Shown piece by piece: positions 8,962-18,334 of a stretch of DNA of 64,000 nucleotides; within the stretch, counting starts at the first letter, position 1; every line of letters starts with the position of its first letter. The notes under the pieces are model-generated. The model was not told the origin of the DNA. It did no database searches and worked only from the letters and a program-made list of their open reading frames with translations. Origin of the DNA: Aminipila sp032051575 (GTDB lineage: Bacteria > Bacillota > Clostridia > Peptostreptococcales > Anaerovoracaceae); NCBI RefSeq assembly GCF_032051575.1, contig NZ_DAMBYD010000008.1, positions 146,229 to 210,228 of the forward strand, read 5' to 3'. Position numbers and translations under genes: made by a program.

Positions 8962-9798
8962 TTAAATATGCTTTTCTATTTTAATTAGTATTTCAGTAAC
9001 AAAGCAATCTGTATTTTGCGTTGTCCAATAATCGATAAGAAAACGCTCGTAGGATTCTTCATCGCAGATATAATTGTTCTCGGAAGCCCAATTATAAATC
9101 TTATCATAAGTGTTTTCAATGGTTTCATGAGCTCCAATGTGATAACAGCAAGCATAAACCTGCCCACCAAATGTTTTTGTCTGGGTTTCGGGCGTAACGT
9201 TTAAAACGGGTTGCTGCATAACAGTAACTTTAGTTTTTTCTCTACCTAATTTTGATTTAGACGAAGGAAAGTTTAATATGATGACACCAGCAACTTCATT
9301 TCCTATGGCTTCTATATAATTAGTAAATTCAATGTTTATGATAGCTTCTTTATAATTATAATTAAAATTCTGTTCCATACAGCAAAAAGTCGAAGGTTCA
9401 ATATATTTTACAGCAACTTCATGAACATCATTTTTTCTTATAAGTTCCGCTTCTGTAATCAGTTGTAACCAGCCTTCTATGGCAGCATATTTCTGATATA
9501 TGCCATTTTCCATTTCTTTTAGCCGTTCTAATTTTTCTTTAAACAGCTTTTCGTGAATGACAAATGAATTTTCATCCACAAGGTCTTTTATTACTTCAAG
9601 AGAGAACCCCATTTGCTTATAATATTTTATAACAGGAATATAAGCTAAGGTTTCTTTGCTGTAGAATCTGTAGTTGTTTTCTCCGAGTTTATCCGGGTGA
9701 ATAAGGCCAATCTTATCGTAATATCTTAAAGTATTTGTAGGTATATTACAGATTTTACTAAATTCCCCGACAGAATAAAATTCTTTTATATCCTTCAT
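8962..9798 (-). CDS. MerR family regulator with GyrI-like effector domain
   Basis: Transcription regulator of 278 residues. The N-terminal MerR winged helix (about 8-75) contains YSVGEFSKICNIP and TLRYYDKIGLI, followed by a helical linker and a C-terminal domain of about 150 residues resembling the GyrI/BmrR-type ligand-binding fold (YACCYHIGAHETI near residue 217). Such proteins sense hydrophobic drugs and switch on exporters from promoters with long spacers. An extended -10 (TGCTATAAT, minus strand, 9834-9842) lies 36 bases upstream. The efflux operon at 10.3 kb points away and has its own TetR, so the target is uncertain. Confidence 0.85.
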   Translation of the reverse strand: MKDIKEFYSVGEFSKICNIPTNTLRYYDKIGLIHPDKLGENNYRFYSKETLAYIPVIKYYKQMGFSLEVIKDLVDENSFVIHEKLFKEKLERLKEMENGIYQKYAAIEGWLQLITEAELIRKNDVHEVAVKYIEPSTFCCMEQNFNYNYKEAIINIEFTNYIEAIGNEVAGVIILNFPSSKSKLGREKTKVTVMQQPVLNVTPETQTKTFGGQVYACCYHIGAHETIENTYDKIYNWASENNYICDEESYERFLIDYWTTQNTDCFVTEILIKIEKHI

Positions 9799-9880
9799 AG
9801 TAAATCCTCAATATTATATAAATTTTAACTTATATTATAGCATACAAGGGTTTTAGACAGTTGAATTTTCTTGAAAATAA

Positions 9881-9925
9881 ATTAAAAGCATACTATGAAG
9901 GTCGAATACATAGTATGCTTTTAAT
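9881..9925. repeat. 17-bp perfect inverted repeat (terminator-like hairpin)
   Basis: Arms 9881-9897 and 9909-9925 are exact reverse complements (ATTAAAAGCATACTATG on the left) around an 11-base loop. On the minus strand it is followed by a T-rich stretch, so it could end the transcript from the promoter at 9968-9998. Confidence 0.8.
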
Positions 9926-9967
9926 ATGAACGAAGTTTTTTTTAGGTTAGTTTTATCATCTACTATA

Positions 9968-9998
9968 GTATAAGCTGTTCCCTAAGGTATAAGGTCAA
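9968..9998 (-). promoter_or_regulatory. MerR-type promoter with 19-base spacer
   Basis: On the minus strand TTGACC (9993-9998) and TTATAC (9968-9973) are 19 bases apart, the over-long spacing typical of MerR-activated promoters, with a CCTTAGG dyad centre in the spacer. It points toward the MerR gene, with the strong hairpin in between. Binding by that regulator is inferred. Confidence 0.5.
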
Positions 9999-10203
9999 GA
10001 GCTTTTTAAAATATATTTTGGATATGTTATTGGTAATATTTGAGGGATAAAATGAAACGATTTTATAATATAAGCTTACTTAATAGGATTAAATTCTATA
10101 AATTTACAGTAAAAATTCAGGATATATTATAATTATTACATAATGAGGTAAATCTAAAACATTACCCTAGGATTAAGGTTATAAAATATATTCCATGATT
10201 TTC

Positions 10204-10254
10204 TTGACAGATATATATTTGTTTATTATTATGTAAGTAAGTACTTACTTACAT
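10204..10254 (+). promoter_or_regulatory. promoter and 24-bp palindromic TetR operator
   Basis: TTGACA (10204-10209), 17-base spacer, TATTAT (10227-10232). A perfect 24-bp palindrome, 10231-10254, built from ATGTAAGTAAGT and its complement, overlaps the -10 and start site and ends just before the AGGAGG of the TetR gene. This is the expected autorepression site. Confidence 0.85.
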
Positions 10255-10266
10255 AGGAGGTTAATT

Positions 10267-10890
10267 ATGTTTCAAGATATTCATCCCACTAAATTATCAA
10301 TTCTTAAAGCAGCTGTGGAAGTGTTTGGGCAGAAGGGTTTTAATGGAGCAACCACAAAAGAAATTGCGCAGGCTGCAGGTATTTCGGAAGGAACCATTTT
10401 TAGACATTTTACTAATAAAACGGAAGTTCTATATGAGGTGGTTAACAGTATGGTACCGTCAATAGGTGTTGAGACACTGAAAAAAACCATTGAAGAAAGC
10501 AAGAGCCTTGATGCAAGGAAAGCTTTACAGCATATCATGCAAAACCGGTTTAAAACCATTAGTGAATCAAAAGTATTTATGCGTATTATTTTTACTGAGA
10601 TACAGTATGATGCAGATTTACGTAATATCTATTTAAAGCGGGTGTATGAACCCATTTGCATGATCCTAAGGAGCTTTTTTGAAGAAAGGATGGAAAAAGG
10701 AGAGTTTAAAAAGCTGGATTCAGAGCTTATAATAAATGTCTTTATGTCTTATATCTTTTTTTCTATAGAAACTCAGGAGTTATTAGAAGATGCGCACAAA
10801 CGTGAGTTTTTAGATCAGATTTCATCAATAGAATTCACTGATTTATTGTTAGATGGAATAAAAGGAAGTGAAAGAAATGAAGAAATTTAG
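10267..10890 (+). CDS. TetR/AcrR family repressor of the adjacent efflux operon
   Basis: Repressor of 207 residues. The N-terminal helix-turn-helix (about 8-54) includes FGQKGFNGATTKEIAQAAG and EGTIFRHF; the C-terminal ligand domain is variable. The palindrome over its own promoter and its position as first gene of a four-gene operon suggest it represses the whole unit until an exported compound binds it. It ends 14 bases inside the next gene, so translation is coupled. The inducer is unknown. Confidence 0.92.
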   Translation: MFQDIHPTKLSILKAAVEVFGQKGFNGATTKEIAQAAGISEGTIFRHFTNKTEVLYEVVNSMVPSIGVETLKKTIEESKSLDARKALQHIMQNRFKTISESKVFMRIIFTEIQYDADLRNIYLKRVYEPICMILRSFFEERMEKGEFKKLDSELIINVFMSYIFFSIETQELLEDAHKREFLDQISSIEFTDLLLDGIKGSERNEEI

Positions 10891-11767
10891 AAGTTATATT
10901 TTGTTCCTCTTCGTCATGATTTTTCTTCTTAGTGGATGTGCATCTTTTCGAGAAGAAGCTAAAACTGTTAGCTCAGAACAAAAAGATGGAAATCAGGTAG
11001 TTCAGGATTCCAATACAGTTGAAGAAGGTGAATTGAGCGGTAAAGCAGAAGCGGGGGAAAGCGTCATAGTAATGAGCAAGTCAACTGGCAAAGCTGCAGA
11101 AATATTAGTAGACGTTGGTTCAGAAGTTAAAAAAGGTCAGGTTTTACTTCACTTGGATTCCCGGGATCTAGCTGCAAGTGTGGAGGTGGCTAAAGCAAAC
11201 TTGCAAAATGCAAATATTGCTTATAAGTATGCTTTAGAAAATGAGCAGAGGGCAAGGCAGCTTAATCAGGAAGGCGCAATGAGCAACGCTGATTATGATA
11301 ATGGCTATGCCAGTGTTTTAGAACGTGCAGAAAGTACAGTAGCCCTGGCTCAGGCGAATTTGGATAAAGCACAAATTGCGTATGATGATAGTATAGTTAC
11401 TGCACCAATGGATGGGACTGTAACAAAAGCAAATGTCAAGGCTGGGGAATTAGTAAATCCTCAGACACAAGTTTTTACTATTGTTAATTTAAATCAAATT
11501 AAAATCGACCTTTTTGTTAATGAAAAGAAAATTAATTCTTTAAAAGTAGGTCAGAGTTACAAAGTTAACCTTGCTGCAATCCCAGACCAGACATTCAGTG
11601 GTATAATTGCAGATATTTCACAGGCAAAGGATACAGCTTCTAAAGCTTATCCAGTACGGATCACTGTTGAAAATCCTAATCATGTGATAAAGGATGGTAT
11701 GTTCGCACAGGTATATTTATCCTCCACAGATGATGGCAAGATAAGCAGACCGGGAGGTGATGAGTAA
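10877..11767 (+). CDS. efflux adaptor lipoprotein (HlyD/AcrA family)
   Basis: Membrane-fusion protein of 296 residues. The start at 10877 (MKKFRSY) fits an AAGGAAG eight bases upstream. A signal peptide ends in the lipobox LLSGC, so it should be lipid-anchored on the outer face of the membrane. Then come lipoyl halves (AEILVDVGSEVKKGQVL; MDGTVTKANVKAGELV) around a coiled-coil hairpin (about 95-165) and a beta-barrel. It lies between its repressor and a second adaptor, an unusual pairing for one MFS pump. Confidence 0.88.
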   Translation: MKKFRSYILFLFVMIFLLSGCASFREEAKTVSSEQKDGNQVVQDSNTVEEGELSGKAEAGESVIVMSKSTGKAAEILVDVGSEVKKGQVLLHLDSRDLAASVEVAKANLQNANIAYKYALENEQRARQLNQEGAMSNADYDNGYASVLERAESTVALAQANLDKAQIAYDDSIVTAPMDGTVTKANVKAGELVNPQTQVFTIVNLNQIKIDLFVNEKKINSLKVGQSYKVNLAAIPDQTFSGIIADISQAKDTASKAYPVRITVENPNHVIKDGMFAQVYLSSTDDGKISRPGGDE

Positions 11768-11768
11768 A

Positions 11769-12419
11769 ATGAAAAATAAAAAAGTAATCATTATTCTTAG
11801 TTCATTAGTTATTATATTAGTTGCAGTCTGGTTATATTTTGCTTATCAGGACAATCATTTTATTGTAACCGAGGATGCTAAGGTGGATGCTACCATTGTC
11901 AAGGTAAGCCCTCAGATCAGTGGTAAAATCACGGATGTTAATTTTGATGAAAATCAGCTTGTAGAAGAAAATCAAATGATTGCCAGACAGTCAGATGAGA
12001 CTCTTGCATCAGGTGCCAATGTAGATATGACTGTCATAAGAACTCCCATCAGTGGCCAGATTATTAAAAAAATGGCTAGTGCGGGCGAAATGGGGTCCCC
12101 TTCTAATCCCATTGCATTAATGGTGAATCCAAATGAATTATACATAACTGCTAACATTGAAGAAGATAAAATTGAATTGGTGGAAGAGGGACAGGAAGTC
12201 CGTTTTACGGTGGATTCATTCCCAAAGGTATGGTTTAGAGGAAAAGTGGAATCTATTGGGAGTGCTTCTACTTCAGTTTCTTCACTGTTATCTACGCAGA
12301 GTAGTGGAAATTCATTTATAAAAGTGACCCAGCGAATACCAGTAAAAATTAGCTTTAGTGGTAAATATGAAGAAAAGCTGCTTCCAGGAATGAATGCTAA
12401 GATAAAAATCTATTTGTAG
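11769..12419 (+). CDS. short EmrA-like efflux adaptor
   Basis: Adaptor of 217 residues with an N-terminal membrane anchor (about 5-25) and the EmrA-style opening TEDAKVDATIVKVSPQISG. The usual long coiled-coil hairpin is almost absent: the two lipoyl halves are joined by about 35 residues. The first-choice ATG at 11769 follows GGAGG by 11 bases. It directly precedes the EmrB-like pump, so it is its likely partner. The shortened hairpin suits a cell without an outer membrane, which is an inference. Confidence 0.82.
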   Translation: MKNKKVIIILSSLVIILVAVWLYFAYQDNHFIVTEDAKVDATIVKVSPQISGKITDVNFDENQLVEENQMIARQSDETLASGANVDMTVIRTPISGQIIKKMASAGEMGSPSNPIALMVNPNELYITANIEEDKIELVEEGQEVRFTVDSFPKVWFRGKVESIGSASTSVSSLLSTQSSGNSFIKVTQRIPVKISFSGKYEEKLLPGMNAKIKIYL

Positions 12420-12431
12420 GGGGATATATTT

Positions 12432-14009
12432 ATGAATTCATCTATTCCGTTGAAAGAAGAGGCTAAACTGCCTGTCCTCCCACTTACAGTGGTGGTTATT
12501 GGCGCTTTTATGTCCTTCCTAGATAGTAGTATCGTAAATGTTGCACTTCCACATATGATGTCTGTTTTCGGTGTATCAAGTAGTGATATGCAATGGGTTT
12601 TAACTGCCTACATGCTTACGTCGGGTATTGTTATTCCTACTAGTGCATTTCTATGTGAACGATTTGGACATCGTCGGGTTTATATTGTTTCATTGATTAT
12701 TTTTACTATTGGTTCCGCTTTGTGTGGGATTTCATGGAGCCTTAACATGATTATTGCTTCCAGAATTATTCAGGCCATTGGAGGTGGATTGATTATTCCT
12801 GTCAGTATGGCAATTGTATATAATTTGGCACCCCGTGAAAAAATGGGAACAGCAATGGGAATTTGGGGCCTGGCCGCCATTTTGGGACCATCTGTGGGCC
12901 CTACATTAGGAGGGTATTTGCTGGATACCCTAAGCTGGGAATGGATATTCTTCGTTAATTTGCCTATTGGACTGATTACCATTCTGCTTTGCCCATTCTA
13001 TTTAAAGGAAACAACGATTAATAAGAAAATAAACTTTGATATGTTAGGAACTCTGTTTATTGCAGTTTCGTGCTTTTCTCTACTACTGGCGCTGAGCAAA
13101 GGCACTGAATGGGGGTGGAAATCTCAAAGTATCATTTCTTTGCTGCTTGTATGCCTGTTTACATTAGCGGCATTTATTGTATGGGAGGGTTCCATAGCTA
13201 ATCCACTTATTGATATCCGGGTTTTTAAAAATAAAGTGGTTGTTTCCAGCATGATATCCATGTCTTTGATAACGATAGGAATGATGGGAGTTATCTTTAT
13301 TATTCCAATTTATGCTGAGAATCTGTTAGGCTATTCTCCTCTGAAAACTGGTATTATAATGATGCCTATGGCATTGGTTTCGGCATTCCTTATGCCAGTC
13401 AGTGGGAAAATATATGATAAGTATGGGGCATTTTATGTTGGGATTATTGGTGTGTTAATCGCTATAATAACCACGTATAACTTAAAGGCTCTGAGCTTGG
13501 ACACATCATATAGTAATTTACAGATTATGCTGGCGGTACGTTCCATTGGATTTGGCTTGGCACTAATGCCAATTTCAAATGCTGCCATGGGTGCGGTACC
13601 TGAAGCTTTAGCGCCCACTGCGTCTGCAGTGGTGAACACAGTTCGTCAGGTTGCCAGTTCTCTGGGAATTGCCATTATGAATTATGTTCTTGTGGTGAAG
13701 CAAGCCTATCATCAGGATGTTTTACATGATCTTATTAATTATGGCTCATTTACTGCATGCCAAGCCATTAATCGATTACAGGCACTGCTGATGTCAATGG
13801 GAACAGATAGCCCTTCAGCCAATATTCAGGCTTTGGGTATTATAAAAGGTCTTATAGTTCGCCAGGGTGCCATGGACTCGATTATTGATAGTATCATGAC
13901 CTTAGTATTCATGTTGCTAATAACCGTACCATTTATTTTCTTCTTAACACCAAAAAAAGTTGAAGGAGCGCGGCTTCGTCAACAAAAGCAGCTGGAGGAG
14001 GATATCTAA
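12432..14009 (+). CDS. EmrB/QacA-type MFS drug exporter (DHA2 family)
   Basis: Fourteen-helix proton antiporter of 525 residues, the normal DHA2 size. Visible motifs are LDSSIVNVALPHM in helix 1, the motif-A-like CERFGHRRVY after helix 2, and the antiporter motif C region GIWGLAAILGPSVGPTLGGYL in helix 5. It is the last gene of the TetR operon, 12 bases after the adaptor. The substrate is probably a lipophilic drug or toxic metabolite, from family knowledge only. Confidence 0.92.
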   Translation: MNSSIPLKEEAKLPVLPLTVVVIGAFMSFLDSSIVNVALPHMMSVFGVSSSDMQWVLTAYMLTSGIVIPTSAFLCERFGHRRVYIVSLIIFTIGSALCGISWSLNMIIASRIIQAIGGGLIIPVSMAIVYNLAPREKMGTAMGIWGLAAILGPSVGPTLGGYLLDTLSWEWIFFVNLPIGLITILLCPFYLKETTINKKINFDMLGTLFIAVSCFSLLLALSKGTEWGWKSQSIISLLLVCLFTLAAFIVWEGSIANPLIDIRVFKNKVVVSSMISMSLITIGMMGVIFIIPIYAENLLGYSPLKTGIIMMPMALVSAFLMPVSGKIYDKYGAFYVGIIGVLIAIITTYNLKALSLDTSYSNLQIMLAVRSIGFGLALMPISNAAMGAVPEALAPTASAVVNTVRQVASSLGIAIMNYVLVVKQAYHQDVLHDLINYGSFTACQAINRLQALLMSMGTDSPSANIQALGIIKGLIVRQGAMDSIIDSIMTLVFMLLITVPFIFFLTPKKVEGARLRQQKQLEEDI

Positions 14010-14079
14010 GGATTCCTTGTATATTTTTAGGATTGCTTATAGTATAATGAGCAAAAGAAAGTCTGAAAGGAAGGGGTAT

Positions 14080-15468
14080 ATGCTGACAAGATATTTGGAA
14101 AAAATGACATATATATATGATACCATGGATTCCGTTTTAATTACAAATGTCGACGGAATCATTGAATACTGTGCCATTTTTAATGAAAAAGATAATTCTA
14201 TTAAGAATGAAGGGTACACTGGCAAATATCTTTTAGATGTTTACCCTGAATTAACGGAGCAAACCAGCACTCATTTTAGAGTTATGAGGAGTGGCGAGGC
14301 AATTATTGAAGAAATTCAAACTTTAACGGACTTCAATGGAAAAAAGCTGGCATTTGTAAGCAATACATATCCAATTGAGGTGGATGGAAAGATAGTAGGA
14401 GCCATAGAAGGAACCGTTATACTTTCCGAATCAGGACTTCCATACAGCAAAAGATTTAAAGAAAAAAGGGAAAATAGCGAAAAAAATCTTTATACAGTAG
14501 ACAATCTAATAGGAGAAGACAACAGAATGCTTGTTGTAAGGGAAAAAATTTTGCGTGCAGCGGAGGGTGACTCTTCTGTAATGGTAACAGGAGAAACAGG
14601 AACGGGAAAAGAAATAGTAGCTCAAGCTATTCATAGCCACAGTAGAAGGAAAAAGCAAGCGTTTATTTCACAGAATTGTTCAGCTATACCAGCGAGTTTA
14701 TTAGAAAGTACCTTGTTTGGAACTGTTAAAGGTAGCTATACTGGAGCAGAGGATCGAAAAGGTCTTTTTGAATTGGCAGATAAAGGCACTATGTTTCTTG
14801 ATGAATTAAACTCTATGGATGTTGAATTGCAGGGGAAGATTTTAAAAGCAGTAGAGGAACAAAAAATTAGAAGACTGGGTTCAGAAAAAGAAAGAAAAAT
14901 AGATGTAAGAATTATTTCTGCTATGAATGAAGAAGCTAATGAGGCCATAGAAAAAGGTAAAATAAGGAAAGATTTGTATTACAGATTGGGCGTATTTCAA
15001 ATAAAATTACCCTTGTTAAAGGAACGAAAACAAGATATCCCTTTACTGATAAAGTACTATATTAATTTTTACAACGAAAAGGAAGGGCGCACTATTGAGG
15101 CTTGTAGTGAGCTGGCAGAAAGACTCCTTGTAGATTATGAATGGCCCGGAAATGTGAGAGAGTTAAAAAACGTTATTGAATACGCATTTAATATGACAAA
15201 AGCAAAGACTATAACAATAACAGATTTACCAGATTATCTTCTCTATGAGAAAAAAGAAGATACCCATTACGGGAATCAGTCAGACTGGGAAACAGCTTTG
15301 GAAGATGGAGAGCCTCTGGCCCTCATCATTGATAATTACGAATGTAAAATCATAAGGACAGTGCTTCGGGAAAGCGCTAATATCACAGAGGCTGCAAATA
15401 AGCTTGGCGTAAGCAGGCAGGCATTGAATTATAAGATCAAAAAATATAAATTAGAAATTAAAAAATAA
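14080..15468 (+). CDS. RocR-like sigma-54-dependent activator (PAS, AAA+, Fis HTH)
   Basis: Enhancer-binding activator of 462 residues. A PAS-like sensor domain occupies about 1-125 (TNVDGIIEYCAIFN near residue 20), followed by an AAA+ domain with Walker A GETGTGKE (171-178), the sigma-54 contact loop as GSYTGA (218-223, replacing GAFTGA), Walker B FLDELNSMD, and a Fis-type helix-turn-helix at the C-terminus (ANKLGVSRQALNYKIKKYK). Start at 14080 after AAGGAAGGGG; a longer frame overlapping the pump gene lacks a ribosome site. It faces an arginine-type operon with a -24/-12 promoter, matching the known RocR arrangement. Confidence 0.88.
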   Translation: MLTRYLEKMTYIYDTMDSVLITNVDGIIEYCAIFNEKDNSIKNEGYTGKYLLDVYPELTEQTSTHFRVMRSGEAIIEEIQTLTDFNGKKLAFVSNTYPIEVDGKIVGAIEGTVILSESGLPYSKRFKEKRENSEKNLYTVDNLIGEDNRMLVVREKILRAAEGDSSVMVTGETGTGKEIVAQAIHSHSRRKKQAFISQNCSAIPASLLESTLFGTVKGSYTGAEDRKGLFELADKGTMFLDELNSMDVELQGKILKAVEEQKIRRLGSEKERKIDVRIISAMNEEANEAIEKGKIRKDLYYRLGVFQIKLPLLKERKQDIPLLIKYYINFYNEKEGRTIEACSELAERLLVDYEWPGNVRELKNVIEYAFNMTKAKTITITDLPDYLLYEKKEDTHYGNQSDWETALEDGEPLALIIDNYECKIIRTVLRESANITEAANKLGVSRQALNYKIKKYKLEIKK

Positions 15469-15489
15469 AATAAGGCGATTACAAAAGAG

Positions 15490-15524
15490 AAAAAAATTTT
15501 GCAGGACATATGCAAAATTTTTTT
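15490..15524. terminator. terminator after the RocR-like gene
   Basis: A long stem (AAAAAAATTTTGCA / TGCAAAATTTTTTT) with a 7-base loop lies 20 bases after the stop codon and has T-rich and A-rich flanks. Confidence 0.75.
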
Positions 15525-15653
15525 CTTTTTTATTGGTTTTTAAAGAAATAGAGGCTCAAAGTTTAATGTGAGCAAAACATATATAACCGGAAAGGCTTGA
15601 AAACAACAGGATAATTAAGATATAGTATAAAATATAATGAAAATTCGCAATAT

Positions 15654-15669
15654 TGGCATAACGCTTGCT
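15654..15669 (+). promoter_or_regulatory. sigma-54 (-24/-12) promoter of the arginine-type operon
   Basis: TGGCAT-N5-TTGCT matches the TGGCAC-N5-TTGCW consensus except one base, 45 bases before the first gene. A short dyad GCTCA-N10-TGAGC at 15554-15573 is a candidate activator site about 90 bases upstream. Confidence 0.8.
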
Positions 15670-15713
15670 TCATATAAAGGTAAAATATAAGACAAAATCT
15701 AAGGAGGAAAATT

Positions 15714-16592
15714 ATGATGAAATATGGTTGTCAGTCAATGGTAGAAGAAATTGAAGCAATATTAATTAAAAGACCTCAGGAAGCATTTATTAATCAAGAA
15801 AATCTTAATAACACATGGGAAGAGTTTAAATATTTCGGATGTCCTGATTATGAAACCGTGTTAAAGGAATATGAGGTGTTTGAAAAAATCATCAGGGATA
15901 ATGTAAAAGACGTTTATACACTTCCATATGATTCAAAGACCGGATTAGACTCTATTTATGCGCACGATCCACTAAAGATTACGAGAAAAGGGGCTATTTA
16001 TTTTCCTATGGGTAAGGTATTAAGAGGTAAAGAATATCTTGCAACAAAAGAATATCTTGAGAAAATAGGTATACCTACATTAGGTGAGATTAAAGCTCCA
16101 GGAAAAATGGAAGGCGGAGATGTTCTTTGGATAGATGAAAAAACCGTTGCCATAGGAAGAGGATACAGAACCAATGATGAGGGAATCAGACAATTTAAAG
16201 AATTGACGAAGGAAGTCGTAGATGAATATATAATTGTGCCAATGCCTCATGGAGATGGTGTGGATGCTTGTCTGCATTTAATGAGTATTATCAGTTTTGT
16301 AGATTATGATAAGGCAGTTGTTTATTCTAAATACATGCCAGTTTTCTTTAGAGAATATTTAATGGAAAAAGGCATCACACTGGTTGAAGCTGATGATGAC
16401 GAATATGATTATTTAGGAACAAACCTGCTAGCGTTAAAGCCTGGCAAGGTAGTATTAATTAAAGGCTGCCCTAAAATCCAGAAAAAGCTTGAGGAATTGG
16501 GAGTAGAAGTACTGACTTATGAGGGAAAAGAACTTTCTTACAGAGGAACAGGAGGTCCAACCTGCTTAACAGCTCCTTTGTTAAGGAAATAA
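15714..16592 (+). CDS. amidinotransferase-fold hydrolase (arginine deiminase/DDAH-like)
   Basis: Protein of 292 residues of the guanidino-group-modifying superfamily. Likely catalytic elements are an Asp in MEGGDVLW, a His in PMPHGDGVDAC and a C-terminal Cys in GGPTCLTAPL. Such enzymes hydrolyse arginine or methylarginine to citrulline, or transfer the amidino group. Its place as first gene of an operon with RocB-like and permease genes supports a catabolic role on arginine or a derivative. It is shorter than true arginine deiminase (about 400 residues) and closer to DDAH size, so I give no gene name. Confidence 0.75.
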   Translation: MMKYGCQSMVEEIEAILIKRPQEAFINQENLNNTWEEFKYFGCPDYETVLKEYEVFEKIIRDNVKDVYTLPYDSKTGLDSIYAHDPLKITRKGAIYFPMGKVLRGKEYLATKEYLEKIGIPTLGEIKAPGKMEGGDVLWIDEKTVAIGRGYRTNDEGIRQFKELTKEVVDEYIIVPMPHGDGVDACLHLMSIISFVDYDKAVVYSKYMPVFFREYLMEKGITLVEADDDEYDYLGTNLLALKPGKVVLIKGCPKIQKKLEELGVEVLTYEGKELSYRGTGGPTCLTAPLLRK

Positions 16593-16639
16593 GCGTATAA
16601 GAGGTATTTAGCATTTAATTCAGAAAGGCAGTGTCTGTG

Positions 16640-18322
16640 ATGGAAAATAAAAATCATGTGTTAGAAGGAATCGGACCAAAAATTGAACATATACTTCTTA
16701 ATTATATTGAGGCGCAAAGCTTTACTTTCACTGAAGGTGAGAAAGATGCTGAAAGATATTTAATGAAATTTTTTTCCAATATAAAATATTTTAAAGATTA
16801 TCCTCAATATTATGGAACTTATAAAATTGAAGGAGACCCATTCAACAGAGCTGTTTCATATGCAATGGTAAAAGGTGAAGGGAATGACGCAGTTGTATTA
16901 GTACATCATAATGATGTTGTTGAAGTTGAGGACTATAAATTGCTTGAGCCTTTTGCTTTTTCACCTAAGCCTCTTGAAGAAGAACTTATGAAAATTAAGG
17001 ACTCATTGCAAGATGAAGCCCAAATAGATCTAATGGAGGGAAGCTATTTATTTGGGAGAGGGACTTGTGATATGAAGGGTGGCGGCGCTATACAACTTGC
17101 CCTTTTGGAAAGATATAGTGAGATTAAAGGCTTTAGGGGGAATGTGATCGTTATTGCCGTTCCGGATGAAGAGAATTTGTCAGCAGGAATGCGTTCTGCA
17201 GTTAGCTTGTTAAAAGTTTTAAAGAATAAATATAATTTTAACTATAAGCTCATGATAAATTCTGAGCCGCATCAAAGAAAAGATAAAGAAAAAGGAGTGT
17301 TCTCACAAGGATCTGTAGGAAAAATAATGCCGTTTGTATATGTAAGAGGGTATTTATCACATATTGGAAAGGTTTTCGAAGGTTTTAATCCTCTAAACCT
17401 TATGAGCGAAATTGTAAGAAATACGGAACTCAATATAGACTTCAGTGATATAGTGGGCAGTGAAATGGCACCGCCTCCTACTTGGCTGTACCTTAAGGAT
17501 AATAAAAAGCAGTATGATGTATCCATGCCGTTATCTGTAGCAGGCTGCTTCAGCATATTGACACTGAATCGCACACCACAAGAAATCATGGAAAAGGTTA
17601 AAGATATCTGCTTTAAATCATTTGAAGACATTCTTGAGCAAATGGGGCAGAGTTATAAAGCATTTGCCAAGGTGAAGAAGCTTCCCTCAGGGACTTTGCC
17701 ATGGAAAGTAAATGTGGTGGCTTTTGCTGAGCTTTATGAAGAAGCATGTAAAAACTATGGAGAAAAATTTATTGAAAGCTATAAAGTTATTGCTAAAAGT
17801 ATTGAAACAAAATTTAACAGAGGGCAATGCACCATAATAGAATGTAATTTTGAATTAGTTGAATTTGTTTACCAATATATTAATGATATCTCACCAAGAG
17901 TAGTATACGGATTGGTTCCACCATACTATCCAAATGTATCAAATGTATATTACAAAGGACTAAGTAAAGAAATTTCAAATTTATCTGAACAGCTATGTAA
18001 CTATACTAAAAACGAGTTTGGACAGATATATGAAACCGAGGAGTTTTATACAGGAATTTCTGACCTTAGCTATACCAGTATCGGAGACGGAGAGGAAACG
18101 GTTAAAACTTTGGAAACGTATATGCCTTTATTTGGAGATTTTTACTCCATACCAGTCAGTGATATTGAAGAGATTTCAATGCCTTGTATAAATATCGGGC
18201 CGTGGGGAAAGGATTTCCACAAGCTTACGGAGAGAGTTTATAAAGATGATTTGTATAATCGCACACCCAAAATAATAAATAAAGCCATTGCCTTGCTGTT
18301 TAATATTCCTGAATTATTATAA
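16640..18322 (+). CDS. rocB: RocB-like M20 family peptidase/deacylase
   Basis: Protein of 560 residues, close to Bacillus RocB, a member of the arginine utilisation operon whose exact reaction is unsettled. M20 metal-site features are seen: VLVHHNDVV with the first His, GRGTCDMKGGGA with the bridging Asp, and PDEENLSAG with the Glu pair. I use the ATG at 16640; GTG codons just upstream overlap the weak AAAGG site. It lies between the amidinotransferase-fold gene and a permease with short gaps, so all three share the sigma-54 promoter. Confidence 0.82.
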   Translation: MENKNHVLEGIGPKIEHILLNYIEAQSFTFTEGEKDAERYLMKFFSNIKYFKDYPQYYGTYKIEGDPFNRAVSYAMVKGEGNDAVVLVHHNDVVEVEDYKLLEPFAFSPKPLEEELMKIKDSLQDEAQIDLMEGSYLFGRGTCDMKGGGAIQLALLERYSEIKGFRGNVIVIAVPDEENLSAGMRSAVSLLKVLKNKYNFNYKLMINSEPHQRKDKEKGVFSQGSVGKIMPFVYVRGYLSHIGKVFEGFNPLNLMSEIVRNTELNIDFSDIVGSEMAPPPTWLYLKDNKKQYDVSMPLSVAGCFSILTLNRTPQEIMEKVKDICFKSFEDILEQMGQSYKAFAKVKKLPSGTLPWKVNVVAFAELYEEACKNYGEKFIESYKVIAKSIETKFNRGQCTIIECNFELVEFVYQYINDISPRVVYGLVPPYYPNVSNVYYKGLSKEISNLSEQLCNYTKNEFGQIYETEEFYTGISDLSYTSIGDGEETVKTLETYMPLFGDFYSIPVSDIEEISMPCINIGPWGKDFHKLTERVYKDDLYNRTPKIINKAIALLFNIPELL

Positions 18323-18334
18323 GGAGGAACAATT

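Larger units (their letters stand above)
9799..10203. other. A/T-rich intergenic region between MerR and TetR genes
   Basis: No coding frame with a start and ribosome site was seen. It holds a MerR extended -10, a 17-bp perfect inverted repeat and a minus-strand promoter with a 19-base spacer (separate entries). Nothing recognisable was seen from about 10000 to 10203. Confidence 0.6.
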
